This document shows positions 15,356-24,015 of a stretch of DNA of 64,000 nt, one piece after another (within the stretch, counting starts at the first letter, position 1; every line of letters starts with the position of its first letter). The position numbers and the translations under genes were made by a program. Source of the stretch: an uncultured Pseudomonadota bacterium (GTDB lineage: Bacteria > Pseudomonadota > Alphaproteobacteria > UBA9219). Below the pieces are notes generated by a model. That model had not been told where the DNA came from. It worked only from the letters and a program-made list of their open reading frames with translations, and made no database searches. The stretch is taken from the NCBI GenBank assembly GCA_903919315.1, contig CAIXHP010000030.1, positions 62,001-126,000 on the forward strand, given 5' to 3'.

Positions 15356-16629
15356 TCAATCTGCCTTACCTTGCTGGGCGCGTGTTCGATACGCCGCTCC
15401 TGATCTCGCGTCCAAAACTGGATACGATCATGGGCGTGCTTATTCCGCGTTTGCGCGGCGATCCCTTGCCATCGGCGCAACCAGCAGAACAACCGGACTG
15501 TGACGTTACACCAGACGGCATCGCTATCATCCCTGTGTACGGAACGCTTGTGCGACGGACGGTGGGGCTGGAGGCGCAAAGCGGCCTGACTAGCTATATC
15601 GACATCGGTGAACAGCTGAACAACGCTGTCGCAGATCCAACCATCAAGGCGATCCTGCTCGATATCGACAGTCCTGGCGGCGAGGCTGGCGGCGTGTTCG
15701 ATCTTGCCGACCAGATTTATGCGGCACGCAAGATCAAGCCTATCTGGGCGGTGGCTGACGAAGATGCGTTTTCAGCGGCTTATGCGATTGCGGCGGCGGC
15801 AAGCAAAATCTATATCCCGCGCACAGGTGGCGTCGGATCGATTGGTGTCATCGCCGTCCATCTCGACCAAAGCCAGGCTGAAGCCGATGCCGGTTTGCAA
15901 TACACCGCCATTTACGCTGGCGACCGGAAGAATGACTTGTCGCCCCATGAACCGCTGTCCGATCCCGCACGCCAAGCGCTGCAAACCGAGGTCGACCGCG
16001 TTTACCAGCTGTTCGTCACGACGGTGGCCAAGATGCGCGGACTGGATGCGGATGCTGTTATGGCGACCGAAGCTGGTCTGTTCTTTGGTCAGGATGCCGT
16101 GACGGCAGGCCTCGCCGACCAGCTTGGCACTTTCAGCGACGCATTGGACGACCTGACGGCACGCATAAAGCCGAAAGCACCACGCTTCTCGCTTCCATCC
16201 TCCACCAACAACCTCAACACAAAGAAGGAGAAAGTTATGACTGACACTGCAAGTCCTGCCGCTTTGGCGGATACCAATACTGGAGCCGCTTCCACGCAGC
16301 CCTCGAACATGGATATGGAGGCCGCCATTGCTGCTGCGCGTGTGCAAGCTCGCACTGAGGCATTGTCTTATGTCGCGGAGGTCAATGATCTCTGCCAACT
16401 GGCGGGCATGCCGGAAAAGGCCGCTGCCTTCATCAGCAAGGCCGTTCCGACCTCGGAAATCCGCAAGGCTCTTTTGTCGGCGCAGGCAGCCGCAAGCGAA
16501 GCGACGGCGATCACCGGCCATTTGCTAAGCAACGCCGTGGGTGCCGCCACGCCCGAACCCAAAATCGACACGGCAGCAATCTACGCCGCCCGCAACGCCC
16601 AACAGGGCAAAACCACGAAGGAGAAGTAA
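15352..16629 (+). CDS. S49-family prohead protease fused to scaffold (lambda gpC-like)
   Basis: The 425-residue protein has an SppA/S49 serine protease domain at about 50-270: IKAILLDIDSPGGEAGGV, catalytic Ser141 in AFSAAY, and GGVGSIGVIAVHLDQS. It is followed by a C-terminal part from about 296 that looks like a scaffold: alanine and glutamine rich, helical. Lambda gpC has the same layout with the Nu3 scaffold nested at its end. Here an internal ATG at 16237 with AAGGAG upstream would make the same nested product. The protease matures the prohead. Confidence 0.92.
   Translation: MINLPYLAGRVFDTPLLISRPKLDTIMGVLIPRLRGDPLPSAQPAEQPDCDVTPDGIAIIPVYGTLVRRTVGLEAQSGLTSYIDIGEQLNNAVADPTIKAILLDIDSPGGEAGGVFDLADQIYAARKIKPIWAVADEDAFSAAYAIAAAASKIYIPRTGGVGSIGVIAVHLDQSQAEADAGLQYTAIYAGDRKNDLSPHEPLSDPARQALQTEVDRVYQLFVTTVAKMRGLDADAVMATEAGLFFGQDAVTAGLADQLGTFSDALDDLTARIKPKAPRFSLPSSTNNLNTKKEKVMTDTASPAALADTNTGAASTQPSNMDMEAAIAAARVQARTEALSYVAEVNDLCQLAGMPEKAAAFISKAVPTSEIRKALLSAQAAASEATAITGHLLSNAVGAATPEPKIDTAAIYAARNAQQGKTTKEK
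16237..16629 (+). CDS. Nested scaffold protein from internal start (Nu3-like)
   Basis: An ATG in frame with the S49 protease gene lies at 16237, preceded by AAGAAGGAG at normal spacing. It would yield a 130-residue helical protein beginning MTDTASPAALADTNTG, equal to the C-terminal third of the protease polypeptide. This copies the C/Nu3 arrangement of lambda, where the shorter product is the assembly scaffold. The claim is from position and ribosome site; the product itself is not shown. Confidence 0.65.
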   Translation: MTDTASPAALADTNTGAASTQPSNMDMEAAIAAARVQARTEALSYVAEVNDLCQLAGMPEKAAAFISKAVPTSEIRKALLSAQAAASEATAITGHLLSNAVGAATPEPKIDTAAIYAARNAQQGKTTKEK

Positions 16630-16632
16630 GCC

Positions 16633-17283
16633 ATGACCACACTCACCGAAGGACAACACAACGCGGAATTCGTCGTCACTGAAGCCGACGGCACGCTGTC
16701 CCGCGACAGCATCACCGTTCTGCAAGGCCAGAACCTGCAGGCAGGACATGTGCTCGGACAGGTAACAGTTGGAGCCGTCTCCGCAGCGGCCACTGCCGGC
16801 AACACGGGCAATGGCGCCATCGGCTCGGTCTCCGCTGGTAGCACAGCCAAGCCAGGAGCCTATGTCGTCAGCTGCGTCGAACATGCGACCGGAGGCGGCG
16901 TGTTTCTGGTCGAAAACCCCGATGGCGTCACCATCGGCAAAGCCGTTGTCGGCACCGCTTATGCCGGCCCCGTCAATTTCACCATCGCAGCGGGTGCCAC
17001 AGACTTTGCCGCTGGCGACCGTTTCACGGTTACGGTGGCTGCCGGTTCCGGCAAATACAAAGAATACAATCCGGCGAACACCGACGGCTCGGAGGTTGCC
17101 GTCGCCGTCCTGGTCGAAAACACCGATGCCACGCTGGCCGACAAGCCCGCCGTGGCGATCACGCGGCAGGCCGAGATCAACGCGGCGGAAATCGTCTGGT
17201 TCACGGGCGCGACCTCCGACCAGAAGGCTGCCGGTCTCGCGCAGTTGCAGGCCAAGAACATCATCGCCCGTCCGGCGAACTAA
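16633..17283 (+). CDS. Head decoration protein (gpD-like)
   Basis: The 216-residue product matches the prophage branch of lambda gpD-type decoration proteins: NAEFVVTEADGTLSRDSITV at the N-terminus, a glycine and alanine-rich beta middle, and VAITRQAEINAAEIVW near the end. Such proteins cement the expanded capsid. It starts four bases after the scaffold stop, behind GAAGGAG. A terminator separates it from the major capsid gene. Confidence 0.85.
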   Translation: MTTLTEGQHNAEFVVTEADGTLSRDSITVLQGQNLQAGHVLGQVTVGAVSAAATAGNTGNGAIGSVSAGSTAKPGAYVVSCVEHATGGGVFLVENPDGVTIGKAVVGTAYAGPVNFTIAAGATDFAAGDRFTVTVAAGSGKYKEYNPANTDGSEVAVAVLVENTDATLADKPAVAITRQAEINAAEIVWFTGATSDQKAAGLAQLQAKNIIARPAN

Positions 17284-17312
17284 CCTCAACCGACAATCCA
17301 ACCTGAACACTA

Positions 17313-17350
17313 CAACGCCTCGTCCCTTCCGGACGGGGCGTTGTCGTTTT
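17313..17350 (+). terminator. Intrinsic terminator or attenuator between decoration and capsid genes
   Basis: CAACGCCTCGTCC at 17313-17325 pairs with GGACGGGGCGTTG at 17331-17343 (13 bp, one G-T pair), with CTTCC as loop, followed by TCGTTTT. In the middle of the head operon it may act as a partial terminator or processing site that sets the ratio of decoration to capsid protein. Confidence 0.7.
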
Positions 17351-17376
17351 CGCACTCTTAAAAGGAGAAACCTATC

Positions 17377-18396
17377 ATGGCCACGCTTGACGTCTTCAAC
17401 AGTAACGCCTTTTCGGTGGTGTCGCTTACCGATGCCATTAATAAAGTTCCCTTCATCCCCGGCAAAATCGGCCAACTTGGCTTGTTCACGGAATCTGGTG
17501 TCACCACCACGACAGTGATGATCGAGGAACGTCAGGGAAGCCTCAACCTGATCGAGACCACATCGCGCGGCGCACCCGCCGTGCAGAATCATGTCAACAA
17601 GCGCAAGGCGCGCTCGTTCGTGGTGCCGCATGTGGCGATGGAGGACACGATCATGGCGGATGAAGTCCAAAACATCCGTTCCTTCGGCTCCGAAAACGAG
17701 ATCGAAAGCATTCAGCAGGTCGTTCAGTTCCGCCTTATGGAAATGTCCAACAAGCATGACGCGACGCTGGAGCATCTGCGCATGGGGGCGATCAAGGGGC
17801 AAATCCTCGATGCCGATGGCACCACGGTGATCTACGATCTCTTCAACGAGTTTGGCGTGACCCCGTATGACACGATCGACTTTGATCTTGCCAATGCCAC
17901 GCCTGTCAAAGGCTCGGTCAAGAGGGCTTGTCACGGCATCACGCGTTCCATTCAGGACGAGCTTGGCGCGCAGACCTATGACCATATCCACGCCTACTGC
18001 GGATCGGACTTCTTTGACGCGCTCACCACGCATCCTGAAGTAACGAAGGCCTATGACCGGTATCAGGAAAGCGTCTTTCTGCGCACCGGCCAAGCCCGCA
18101 AGCAGTTCGAATACGCCGACATCGTGTTCGAGGAATATCGCGGCAAGGTCGGCGGCGTCGATTACACCGAAACCGGCATGGTGTATTTCTTTCCGGTCGG
18201 CGTTCCGAACCTGTTCCGTCAGTACAACGCTCCCGCCGATTTTGTCGAGACGGTCAACACGGTGGGTCTGCCGCGTTACGCCAAACAGGCCATCGACGAC
18301 GAGTTTGGGCGTTGGGTCAAAGTTCACACCCAGTCGAACCCATTGCCGATCTGCACCCGTCCGCGCGTGCTGATGAAGGGCGTCAAATCGGTGTAA
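17377..18396 (+). CDS. Major capsid protein (lambda gpE family)
   Basis: This 339-residue protein belongs to the lambda gpE-type HK97-fold capsid proteins. Typical features are AINKVPFIPGKIGQLGLF near residue 22, TTTVMIEERQGSLNLI, RGAPAVQNHVNKRKARSFVV, and the C-terminal GRWVKVHTQSNPLPICTRPR. It follows an AAAGGAG site. Length is usual for the family (about 340). It forms the shell of the head. Confidence 0.95.
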   Translation: MATLDVFNSNAFSVVSLTDAINKVPFIPGKIGQLGLFTESGVTTTTVMIEERQGSLNLIETTSRGAPAVQNHVNKRKARSFVVPHVAMEDTIMADEVQNIRSFGSENEIESIQQVVQFRLMEMSNKHDATLEHLRMGAIKGQILDADGTTVIYDLFNEFGVTPYDTIDFDLANATPVKGSVKRACHGITRSIQDELGAQTYDHIHAYCGSDFFDALTTHPEVTKAYDRYQESVFLRTGQARKQFEYADIVFEEYRGKVGGVDYTETGMVYFFPVGVPNLFRQYNAPADFVETVNTVGLPRYAKQAIDDEFGRWVKVHTQSNPLPICTRPRVLMKGVKSV

Positions 18397-18398
18397 CC

Positions 18399-18710
18399 AT
18401 GTCGTTCGCCGATATGATGGCAGCCTTGTTCGCCGATCCCATCTTGTCTAAGGCAGCCCTGTACCAACCAAAAGGAAGTGCGGACGTGCTCTCCATTTCC
18501 GTGATGGCCAAGCAGCCAGACGCGGTGACGGGGTTCGGTCTTGGCCATATCCATACGGCGACGACTTTGTTCGATGTACAGGCGAAAGACGTTCCGCAGC
18601 CGCAGGTCGGCGACCGGTTGACGGTGGACGGCATCACCTATGCCATTCAGTCCGAACCGACCGCCGACCTCGATCGGCTAATCTGGACGCTGAACGTCGT
18701 TTCCGTGTGA
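18399..18710 (+). CDS. Head-tail joining protein (gpFII-like)
   Basis: The 103-residue product has the beta-rich pattern of head-tail connectors of the gpFII type: SKAALYQPKGSADVLSISVM, then VGDRLTVDGITYAIQ. It lies two bases behind the capsid gene, exactly where connectors are found in lambda-like clusters. The ATG at 18399 is chosen because frame upstream overlaps the capsid gene. Confidence 0.75.
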   Translation: MSFADMMAALFADPILSKAALYQPKGSADVLSISVMAKQPDAVTGFGLGHIHTATTLFDVQAKDVPQPQVGDRLTVDGITYAIQSEPTADLDRLIWTLNVVSV

Positions 18711-18716
18711 GGCTTT

Positions 18717-19367
18717 ATGTTGCGTGTCATTGCGGCGTTACAGGGTGATCTGCGCAAAGTCATGGCCACCGAGCTTCAAACGGCCATTCACGCCGTGTCA
18801 CAGGGCGTACAGCAGGCCACGGACGGCCTCAAGGGCGAATTACGTGACCAAGTCACCAATGCCGGACTTGGCGGAAAGCTGGCGCAGACATGGCGTGGGC
18901 AGATCTACCCGCGCGGCGGGCAAAGCCTGAACGCTGCGGGGTTCGTCTGGAGTAAGGCACCGGATATCATCAGTGCCTTTGCCGATGGCGTGACAATCCG
19001 CAGCAAGCATGGGCGGTTTCTGGCGATCCCGACGCAGTATGTCATCCGCCAGAAAAACCGCCGCATCTCGCCTGCGGACTTTGAAGAGGCTGGTATCCCA
19101 TTGCGTTATATCCCGCCGCAGGGAGCGCGGAAGGTCGGGCTGCTTGTGGCGGATAATTTTAGGGTCACAAGCAAAGGCCGCGCCCGCGTGGCATCCTCTA
19201 CCGCACTGCGCACGGGACGCGGCCTTGCAAGCATTATCATGTTCATCCTCGTGCCTCAAGTCTCGCTGCGCAAACGGCTCAATGTCGATGGAGCGGCACA
19301 GAAATGGATTGATCGGTTACCAGAACTTGTCGTCGCGGCGTGGCCTGAAGAAAACGAAACATCATGA
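18717..19367 (+). CDS. DUF6441-type tail completion/neck protein
   Basis: The 216-residue protein starts MLRVIAALQGDLRKVMATEL and contains QTWRGQIYPRGGQSLNAAGF and ISAFADGVTIRSKHGRFLAIP, the pattern of DUF6441 proteins of alphaproteobacterial prophages. Position between the gpFII-like connector and the tail terminator suggests a neck or tail completion role similar to lambda gpZ. It overlaps the next gene by ATGA. Confidence 0.75.
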   Translation: MLRVIAALQGDLRKVMATELQTAIHAVSQGVQQATDGLKGELRDQVTNAGLGGKLAQTWRGQIYPRGGQSLNAAGFVWSKAPDIISAFADGVTIRSKHGRFLAIPTQYVIRQKNRRISPADFEEAGIPLRYIPPQGARKVGLLVADNFRVTSKGRARVASSTALRTGRGLASIIMFILVPQVSLRKRLNVDGAAQKWIDRLPELVVAAWPEENETS

Positions 19368-19795
19368 CATCAACACGCGAAACCATCCTGCAGGCTTTAT
19401 TCGCCAAGCTGCAAATCATCAGAGACACCAAAGTTCTGCGTAACGAGGTATTGCCGGAACGCATTCATGCCGGTGGATTGCTTATCCTGCGCGATGGCGA
19501 TCCAGGGCAACCTGAAATCACGCTGTCACCGCTATCCTATTATTGGCAGCACCAGGCCGCGCTGGAGGTTCTGGTCTCGCATGCCGATGCGGCACAGCGC
19601 GACGCCATGCTTGATGATCTGTTTCAAGCGATCGCGGAAGTTTTGGCCGACGACCGGACGCTCGGTGGTCTTTGCGACCGCGTCATGCCGGACGCACCCA
19701 TTATCACAACGCTTGGCATCGACGGCGCGCCAAGCGTGAAGGCTGCAACCGTCAATATCGAACTGATTTACACCACAGCCGATCCGCTCGGCTGA
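19364..19795 (+). CDS. Tail terminator-like protein (gpU-type position)
   Basis: This 143-residue protein has a mixed alpha/beta pattern (RETILQALFAKLQIIRDTKVLRNEV, then AALEVLVSHADAAQRDAMLDDLFQAI) similar to small tail terminator proteins such as gpU, which cap the tail tube. It starts in an ATGA overlap with the DUF6441 gene and precedes the tube gene, as expected. Assignment is by position and shape rather than by specific motif. Confidence 0.65.
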   Translation: MTSTRETILQALFAKLQIIRDTKVLRNEVLPERIHAGGLLILRDGDPGQPEITLSPLSYYWQHQAALEVLVSHADAAQRDAMLDDLFQAIAEVLADDRTLGGLCDRVMPDAPIITTLGIDGAPSVKAATVNIELIYTTADPLG

Positions 19796-19821
19796 ACATC
19801 AACTCACAAAAGGAGGATTGA

Positions 19822-20766
19822 ATGGCACGCGCTTACGGCGCTAACGCGCAACTGTTGGGGCTGGTCGAAACGACCTACGGCACAGCACCGACAACCAACT
19901 TCATCAAATTCCCGTTCGTATCGTCCGATCTTGGTTCCGAACAGGGTTTGATCGCCTCGAACCTTCTGGGGCAAGGCCGCGATCCGGCGCAACCGATCCG
20001 CGATGTCGTCAAAGTCACCGGCAATGTCGTTGTTCCGGTCGATGTTCGTAACTTCGGCCATTGGCTGAAAACTTTACTCGGCACTCCAGTCACGACAGGT
20101 AGCGGTACGCCCTATACGCACACCTATACTTCCGGCGCCGCAACGCTTCCAAGCCTATCGGTCGAGGTTGGCATGCCTGAAGTTCCGGCTTATTTCATGA
20201 ATTCCGGTGTGCGCGTCAATTCGATGCAGTTGACCTTTGCCCGCTCCGGCGCGGCTGATGCCACTCTGGCCTGCATCGCGCAAGGCGAGGTTCGCAGCAC
20301 CAGCAGCAGCGGTGGTGTGCCAACATCGCTGGCCTTGACCCGCTTCAACCAGTTCCAAGGAGCAATCACCAAAGACGGCGTGCAGCTGGGCAACGTCACC
20401 GGCGCGCAAATGACCTACAGCAACAATCTAGCCACCATCGAAACCATCCGTCCTGACGGCAAGATCGATGGTGCCGATCCAACCATCGCCGCGCTCACCG
20501 GCACGCTTGATGTCCGTTTTGCCGATACGACCTTGATCGATGACGCCACGAACAACACGCCGGTGGAACTGACCTTCGGCTACACCATCGACGCCAATCA
20601 TGCGCTCATCTTTACGGCACATGAGGTTTATCTGCCCAAACCGAAACTCACCATTTCCGGCGCGGCGGGCGTGCAAGCCAACTTTGCCTGGCAAGCAGCA
20701 AAGAACGCGACCGCAGGCAACATGATGACTGTCACCCTCACCAACGATGTAGCGAGTTACGCATGA
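19822..20766 (+). CDS. Phage tail tube protein
   Basis: The 314-residue product begins MARAYGANAQLLGLVETTYGTAP, a common start of siphophage tail tube proteins in proteobacterial prophages, and is beta-rich throughout (DVVKVTGNVVVPVDVRNFGH; GTPYTHTYTSGAATLPSLSV). It follows AAAGGAGG and overlaps the assembly chaperone gene by ATGA. Hexameric rings of this protein form the tail tube. Confidence 0.85.
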   Translation: MARAYGANAQLLGLVETTYGTAPTTNFIKFPFVSSDLGSEQGLIASNLLGQGRDPAQPIRDVVKVTGNVVVPVDVRNFGHWLKTLLGTPVTTGSGTPYTHTYTSGAATLPSLSVEVGMPEVPAYFMNSGVRVNSMQLTFARSGAADATLACIAQGEVRSTSSSGGVPTSLALTRFNQFQGAITKDGVQLGNVTGAQMTYSNNLATIETIRPDGKIDGADPTIAALTGTLDVRFADTTLIDDATNNTPVELTFGYTIDANHALIFTAHEVYLPKPKLTISGAAGVQANFAWQAAKNATAGNMMTVTLTNDVASYA

Positions 20767-21110
20767 TCCGCCTCGACCTGAAACGCGAGCCTTACTGGCT
20801 TGATCTCCCCTATGGTGTTCGCATTCGCGTCCGGCCAGCCACGACAGCGTTCGTCATGGCGGCGCGGGTGCAAACGCTGCGTGATGCGCAGGAGGATGAC
20901 AACACGCCCACGCGCAGCGCTCTTTTGCTAAAGAACCTCGCGGTTCTGGCCATTATGGAATGGGACGGCGTCGGCGATGCCGATGGGAATCCGTCCGAGG
21001 TTACACCGGATGCCGTCAAAGCCTTCATGGATCTGTGGCCGATGGCCAACGCCTTCGAGCAGCAGTATTTGACACCCGCTTTGCTGCTGGAACAGGAAAA
21101 AAACGTCTAA
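20763..21110 (+). CDS. Tail assembly chaperone, short product (gpG-like)
   Basis: The 115-residue frame-0 product precedes the tape measure gene by one small reading frame, the position of lambda gpG. It ends QEKNV just after an A AAA AAC heptamer at 21098-21104 that is in the correct phase for a -1 ribosomal frameshift. The same ribosomes could make a longer product that continues in the -1 frame to 21460. Chaperones of this kind bind the tape measure protein and recruit tube protein, and are not found in the mature tail. Confidence 0.8.
   Translation: MIRLDLKREPYWLDLPYGVRIRVRPATTAFVMAARVQTLRDAQEDDNTPTRSALLLKNLAVLAIMEWDGVGDADGNPSEVTPDAVKAFMDLWPMANAFEQQYLTPALLLEQEKNV
21098..21104 (+). other. 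Slippery heptamer A AAA AAC for -1 programmed frameshift
   Basis: Frame-0 codons are GAA AAA AAC GTC TAA. A one-base backward slip on A AAA AAC lets translation continue as CGT CTA ACG and on to the stop at 21460. This is the canonical X XXY YYZ form, two codons ahead of the frame-0 stop, at the gpG/gpT position. Confidence 0.75.
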
Positions 21111-21460
21111 CGGCTCGTTGCAAATGGCATTTTGGTGGCGGGCCGGATTATTGCGGCACATGCGCGGACGCAGGACTGCCGTGCTCCAAAGGCAAGCCCA
21201 GTACCGAGGGCAAATTATGCCCTTACGTCGAGCACGAGCCGCAAAGCATCGAGGGCTGGCAGGCTTGGGATGTTGCCCTGCGTTGCGCGGGGCAATTGCG
21301 CATGACGCAACTTGCCGTCATCGGCCTCGATTTCACCGCTGCCATGAAATTGGCCGAGGCGGTGGGACATGACCTAACCGCTGTCGCCCATCTGCTCTCC
21401 GCCTGCGAGGACGGCATGGTGGCAGCGATTAACGAGAAACTTTCTGCCGGATTTAAATAA
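21104..21460 (+). CDS. Frameshift extension of the tail assembly chaperone (gpT-like part)
   Basis: This 118-codon segment has no good start codon of its own near its 5' end and is open in the -1 frame from the slippery site, so it is probably made only as a fusion of about 232 residues with the product of 20763-21110. It contains a cysteine-rich stretch (CKWHFGGGPDYCGTCADAGL and more Cys following) that could bind metal, then WQAWDVALRCAGQLRMTQLAVIGLDF, similar to small proteins encoded before tape measure genes in related prophages. The stop overlaps the tape measure start as TAATG. Confidence 0.7.
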   Translation, partial: RLTARCKWHFGGGPDYCGTCADAGLPCSKGKPSTEGKLCPYVEHEPQSIEGWQAWDVALRCAGQLRMTQLAVIGLDFTAAMKLAEAVGHDLTAVAHLLSACEDGMVAAINEKLSAGFK

Positions 21461-24012
21461 TGACCGATCGCAATCTTGCCATTCGTTTGCAGGTTCTCGA
21501 TGGGGGGAAGGTCAAAGCCGAACTTACCGAGATCGGCGATAGCGGCCAGAAGGCTCTGCAAAAGATTGAACTAGCTGGCTCGCCCGCGTCGAAGGCGCTG
21601 GAAGCCCTTAATGCCGCATCCTCCAACGTCAAAGGCCGTTTCGAGGAAATGACCGGCAGCCTTGGCCCGCTCGGCTCCGCGCTTGCGGAAATCGGTCCCT
21701 ACGGTCTTGCGGCAGGCGCGGCTTTTGCCCTGATCGGCGAAACGCTGGCCAAAAGCCTCGAAGAAGCCTCGCAGGCCGAGCAGTCCTATAATCGGCTTGT
21801 CGCTGTTTTGAAAGCGACCGGCGACTCTTCGGGTTTGACCGCCAACGAACTCGTCGGGCTTTCCAAGAGCCTTGAAGCAACAACCTTGACCACTTCGGAA
21901 AAGGTGCAGGATGCAGCCGCCATCCTTGCGACGTTCCATTCCGTGTCGGGTGAAACCTTCACCCGCGCGATTACGCTGGCGCAGGACATGTCTGCCGTGT
22001 TCGGCAAGGATTTGTCGGCCAGCGCGATGCAGCTTGGTAAAGCACTGGAAGATCCCGTCAATGGTTTAACTTCGCTGCGCCGCGTCGGCGTCGTGTTCAC
22101 GCAGGATCAACGCGACCTTATCAAAAGCCTCGCCGAAACCGGACAGACGGCGGAGGCGCAGAAAGTCATTCTCGACGCATTGCAGGCCAAGGTCGGTGGT
22201 TCTGGAGCCGCTGTGGATCAAGGGTTAGCGGGAGCATCGCATGGGTTGGCGATTGCGTGGAAGAACATGCTGGAATCCATCGGCGAGACCAGCGTCGTGT
22301 CCGGAACCGCCGAAATTTCCCTGAAAGGTTTGGCCAGCGTTCTCAATTCCATTACGGGATTGTTCGAAAAGGCTCCTCTTGGCGAACGCATCGCCGAAGC
22401 CAACAAGGAACTGGCGGCGGCGCAGGAAACGCTCGTCAAGCTGCAGAATTACAATCCGCGCGTCATGACCGACATGACGCCCTTGATCGACAGCCAGAAA
22501 GAAAAAATCGCCGATCTGCGCAAGGAGCTGGAATCCCTCAACGCTGAAGCGCAGAAAGATGATCAAGCCAAGACACAAGCCCACGCCGGAGCCGAGGCCG
22601 TCCAACGCGACCAGCGCGCGCAACTGCTGGCGAAGCAAAAAAGCGATCTGGACGCGGCGCTCGACAAGCTCGTCACGGATCCTGCCGCCAAGATCAAGGC
22701 GGTTAATGACCAGTTGATCATTACAAAGCAGAACCTCGAAAACCTGCGGGAAAAGGACGGCAGCAATAATACGGGCATCGATGCCGCCATTAAGGAGGCC
22801 GAGCAAGTCGCCAAAGGTCAGATCGACGCCATTCAAAAGCCGATCAACGAGGCGGCGCAGAAAGCCTATGACACCAATCAGAAGGTCATTACCGATCTGC
22901 AAGAGAAAATGCTTGGGCTTAGCGACAAGCGTCAGCAATTCATCGATCAGGCGGTCAGCCGTTTGTCGGAAGACGCGACTGCTGCCCAAGTCGCACAAAC
23001 GCGCAAGCTGGCGGCTCAGCTGTTCGACCAGCAAGCCGATGCGAATGTCCAGAAATACATTGATGGGCTGACAGCGCAGGTCGCCAAGCTAAAAGACGAA
23101 CGGCAAGCCGCTATCGATCAAGCAGTCAGTCTCCTGCCTGCAGGTGTTTCTCAGCAACGCATCGACCAAGTCAAGAAGGAAGCTGCCGCAGCCTATGACC
23201 AAGCCGAGGCGCAAAAGCATCTCAACGAGCTGCAACAAGAAGGCAAGCAGCTCATGGAGGCCAACAAGTCAGCGACGCAGACTTACGCCGACCAGGTTGA
23301 GCATCTCAAGGAACTGCTTGATGCCGGAGCCATAAGCCAAGACGTCTATAACAAGGCCATGGAGTCCGCGAACAATAACCTTTTGAACACCCGAACGGAC
23401 GCGCAGGCCGGTGCGCAACAGGCCTTTCAGGAATACCAGGCGCAAGCTGAGAATTCAGCCTCGGCGGTCAAAAAAGCGTTCATGAGCGCCATGCAGGCCA
23501 CCGATGACGCGATTGTCGGTCTCGTTACATCATCCGGCGACAGTCTGCAAAAGCTTGAAAATGTCGCCAATTCTATCGTCGCCGATATCACTAAAATGAT
23601 CGTGCAACAGCAGATCACGGGGCCGCTGTTTAACTTTATCAGCGGCAGCATCGGTGGAAGTGGTGGCGGCGGTAGCAGCGGTGGCGGCATTCTCGGCGAT
23701 CTGTTCGGCTCGATCTTCCATGAAGGCGGCGTGGTTGGCGAAAGCACCCCGCAACGGCGTGTTCCGGCCTATGTCTTTGCTGGTGCGCCACGTTATCACA
23801 GCGGCGGCATCGCGGGGCTTATGCCAGGAGAAATCCCCGCCATTTTGCAACGTGGCGAAACGGTGTTGCCGAAGAACAGCAGCCTGCAGAGCAATCCAGT
23901 CAACGTGATTATGAACATCACAACGCCCGACACTGGTGGGTTTCGGTCAAGTCAAGCACAGATCGCGGCAGAGGCGGCGCGGAACATCAAGCGGGCAAAC
24001 CGGAATCTGTGA
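21460..24012 (+). CDS. Phage tail tape measure protein
   Basis: At 850 residues this is the longest helical protein of the tail module. It has an N-terminal hydrophobic patch (IGPYGLAAGAAFALIGETLA, near residue 80), a tape-measure-type repeat region (TTLTTSEKVQDAAAILATFH), long coiled coils at about 300-680, and a glycine and serine-rich stretch near 730 (GGSGGGGSSGGGILGDLFG) before a conserved end with GEIPAILQRGETVLP. It sets tail length and helps DNA entry. At roughly 1.5 angstrom per residue it predicts a tail of about 120-130 nm (inference). Confidence 0.93.
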   Translation: MTDRNLAIRLQVLDGGKVKAELTEIGDSGQKALQKIELAGSPASKALEALNAASSNVKGRFEEMTGSLGPLGSALAEIGPYGLAAGAAFALIGETLAKSLEEASQAEQSYNRLVAVLKATGDSSGLTANELVGLSKSLEATTLTTSEKVQDAAAILATFHSVSGETFTRAITLAQDMSAVFGKDLSASAMQLGKALEDPVNGLTSLRRVGVVFTQDQRDLIKSLAETGQTAEAQKVILDALQAKVGGSGAAVDQGLAGASHGLAIAWKNMLESIGETSVVSGTAEISLKGLASVLNSITGLFEKAPLGERIAEANKELAAAQETLVKLQNYNPRVMTDMTPLIDSQKEKIADLRKELESLNAEAQKDDQAKTQAHAGAEAVQRDQRAQLLAKQKSDLDAALDKLVTDPAAKIKAVNDQLIITKQNLENLREKDGSNNTGIDAAIKEAEQVAKGQIDAIQKPINEAAQKAYDTNQKVITDLQEKMLGLSDKRQQFIDQAVSRLSEDATAAQVAQTRKLAAQLFDQQADANVQKYIDGLTAQVAKLKDERQAAIDQAVSLLPAGVSQQRIDQVKKEAAAAYDQAEAQKHLNELQQEGKQLMEANKSATQTYADQVEHLKELLDAGAISQDVYNKAMESANNNLLNTRTDAQAGAQQAFQEYQAQAENSASAVKKAFMSAMQATDDAIVGLVTSSGDSLQKLENVANSIVADITKMIVQQQITGPLFNFISGSIGGSGGGGSSGGGILGDLFGSIFHEGGVVGESTPQRRVPAYVFAGAPRYHSGGIAGLMPGEIPAILQRGETVLPKNSSLQSNPVNVIMNITTPDTGGFRSSQAQIAAEAARNIKRANRNL

Positions 24013-24015
24013 TCC

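Noticed and set aside
16525-18327. 600-codon open frame on the reverse strand across the decoration and capsid genes
   Set aside because: It is antisense to two certain structural genes, lacks known motifs, has no good start signal, and long antisense frames are common in GC-rich genes.
22225-23034. 269-codon reverse frame inside the tape measure gene
   Set aside because: Leucine and arginine-rich mirror of a coiled-coil gene; no ribosome site or family.
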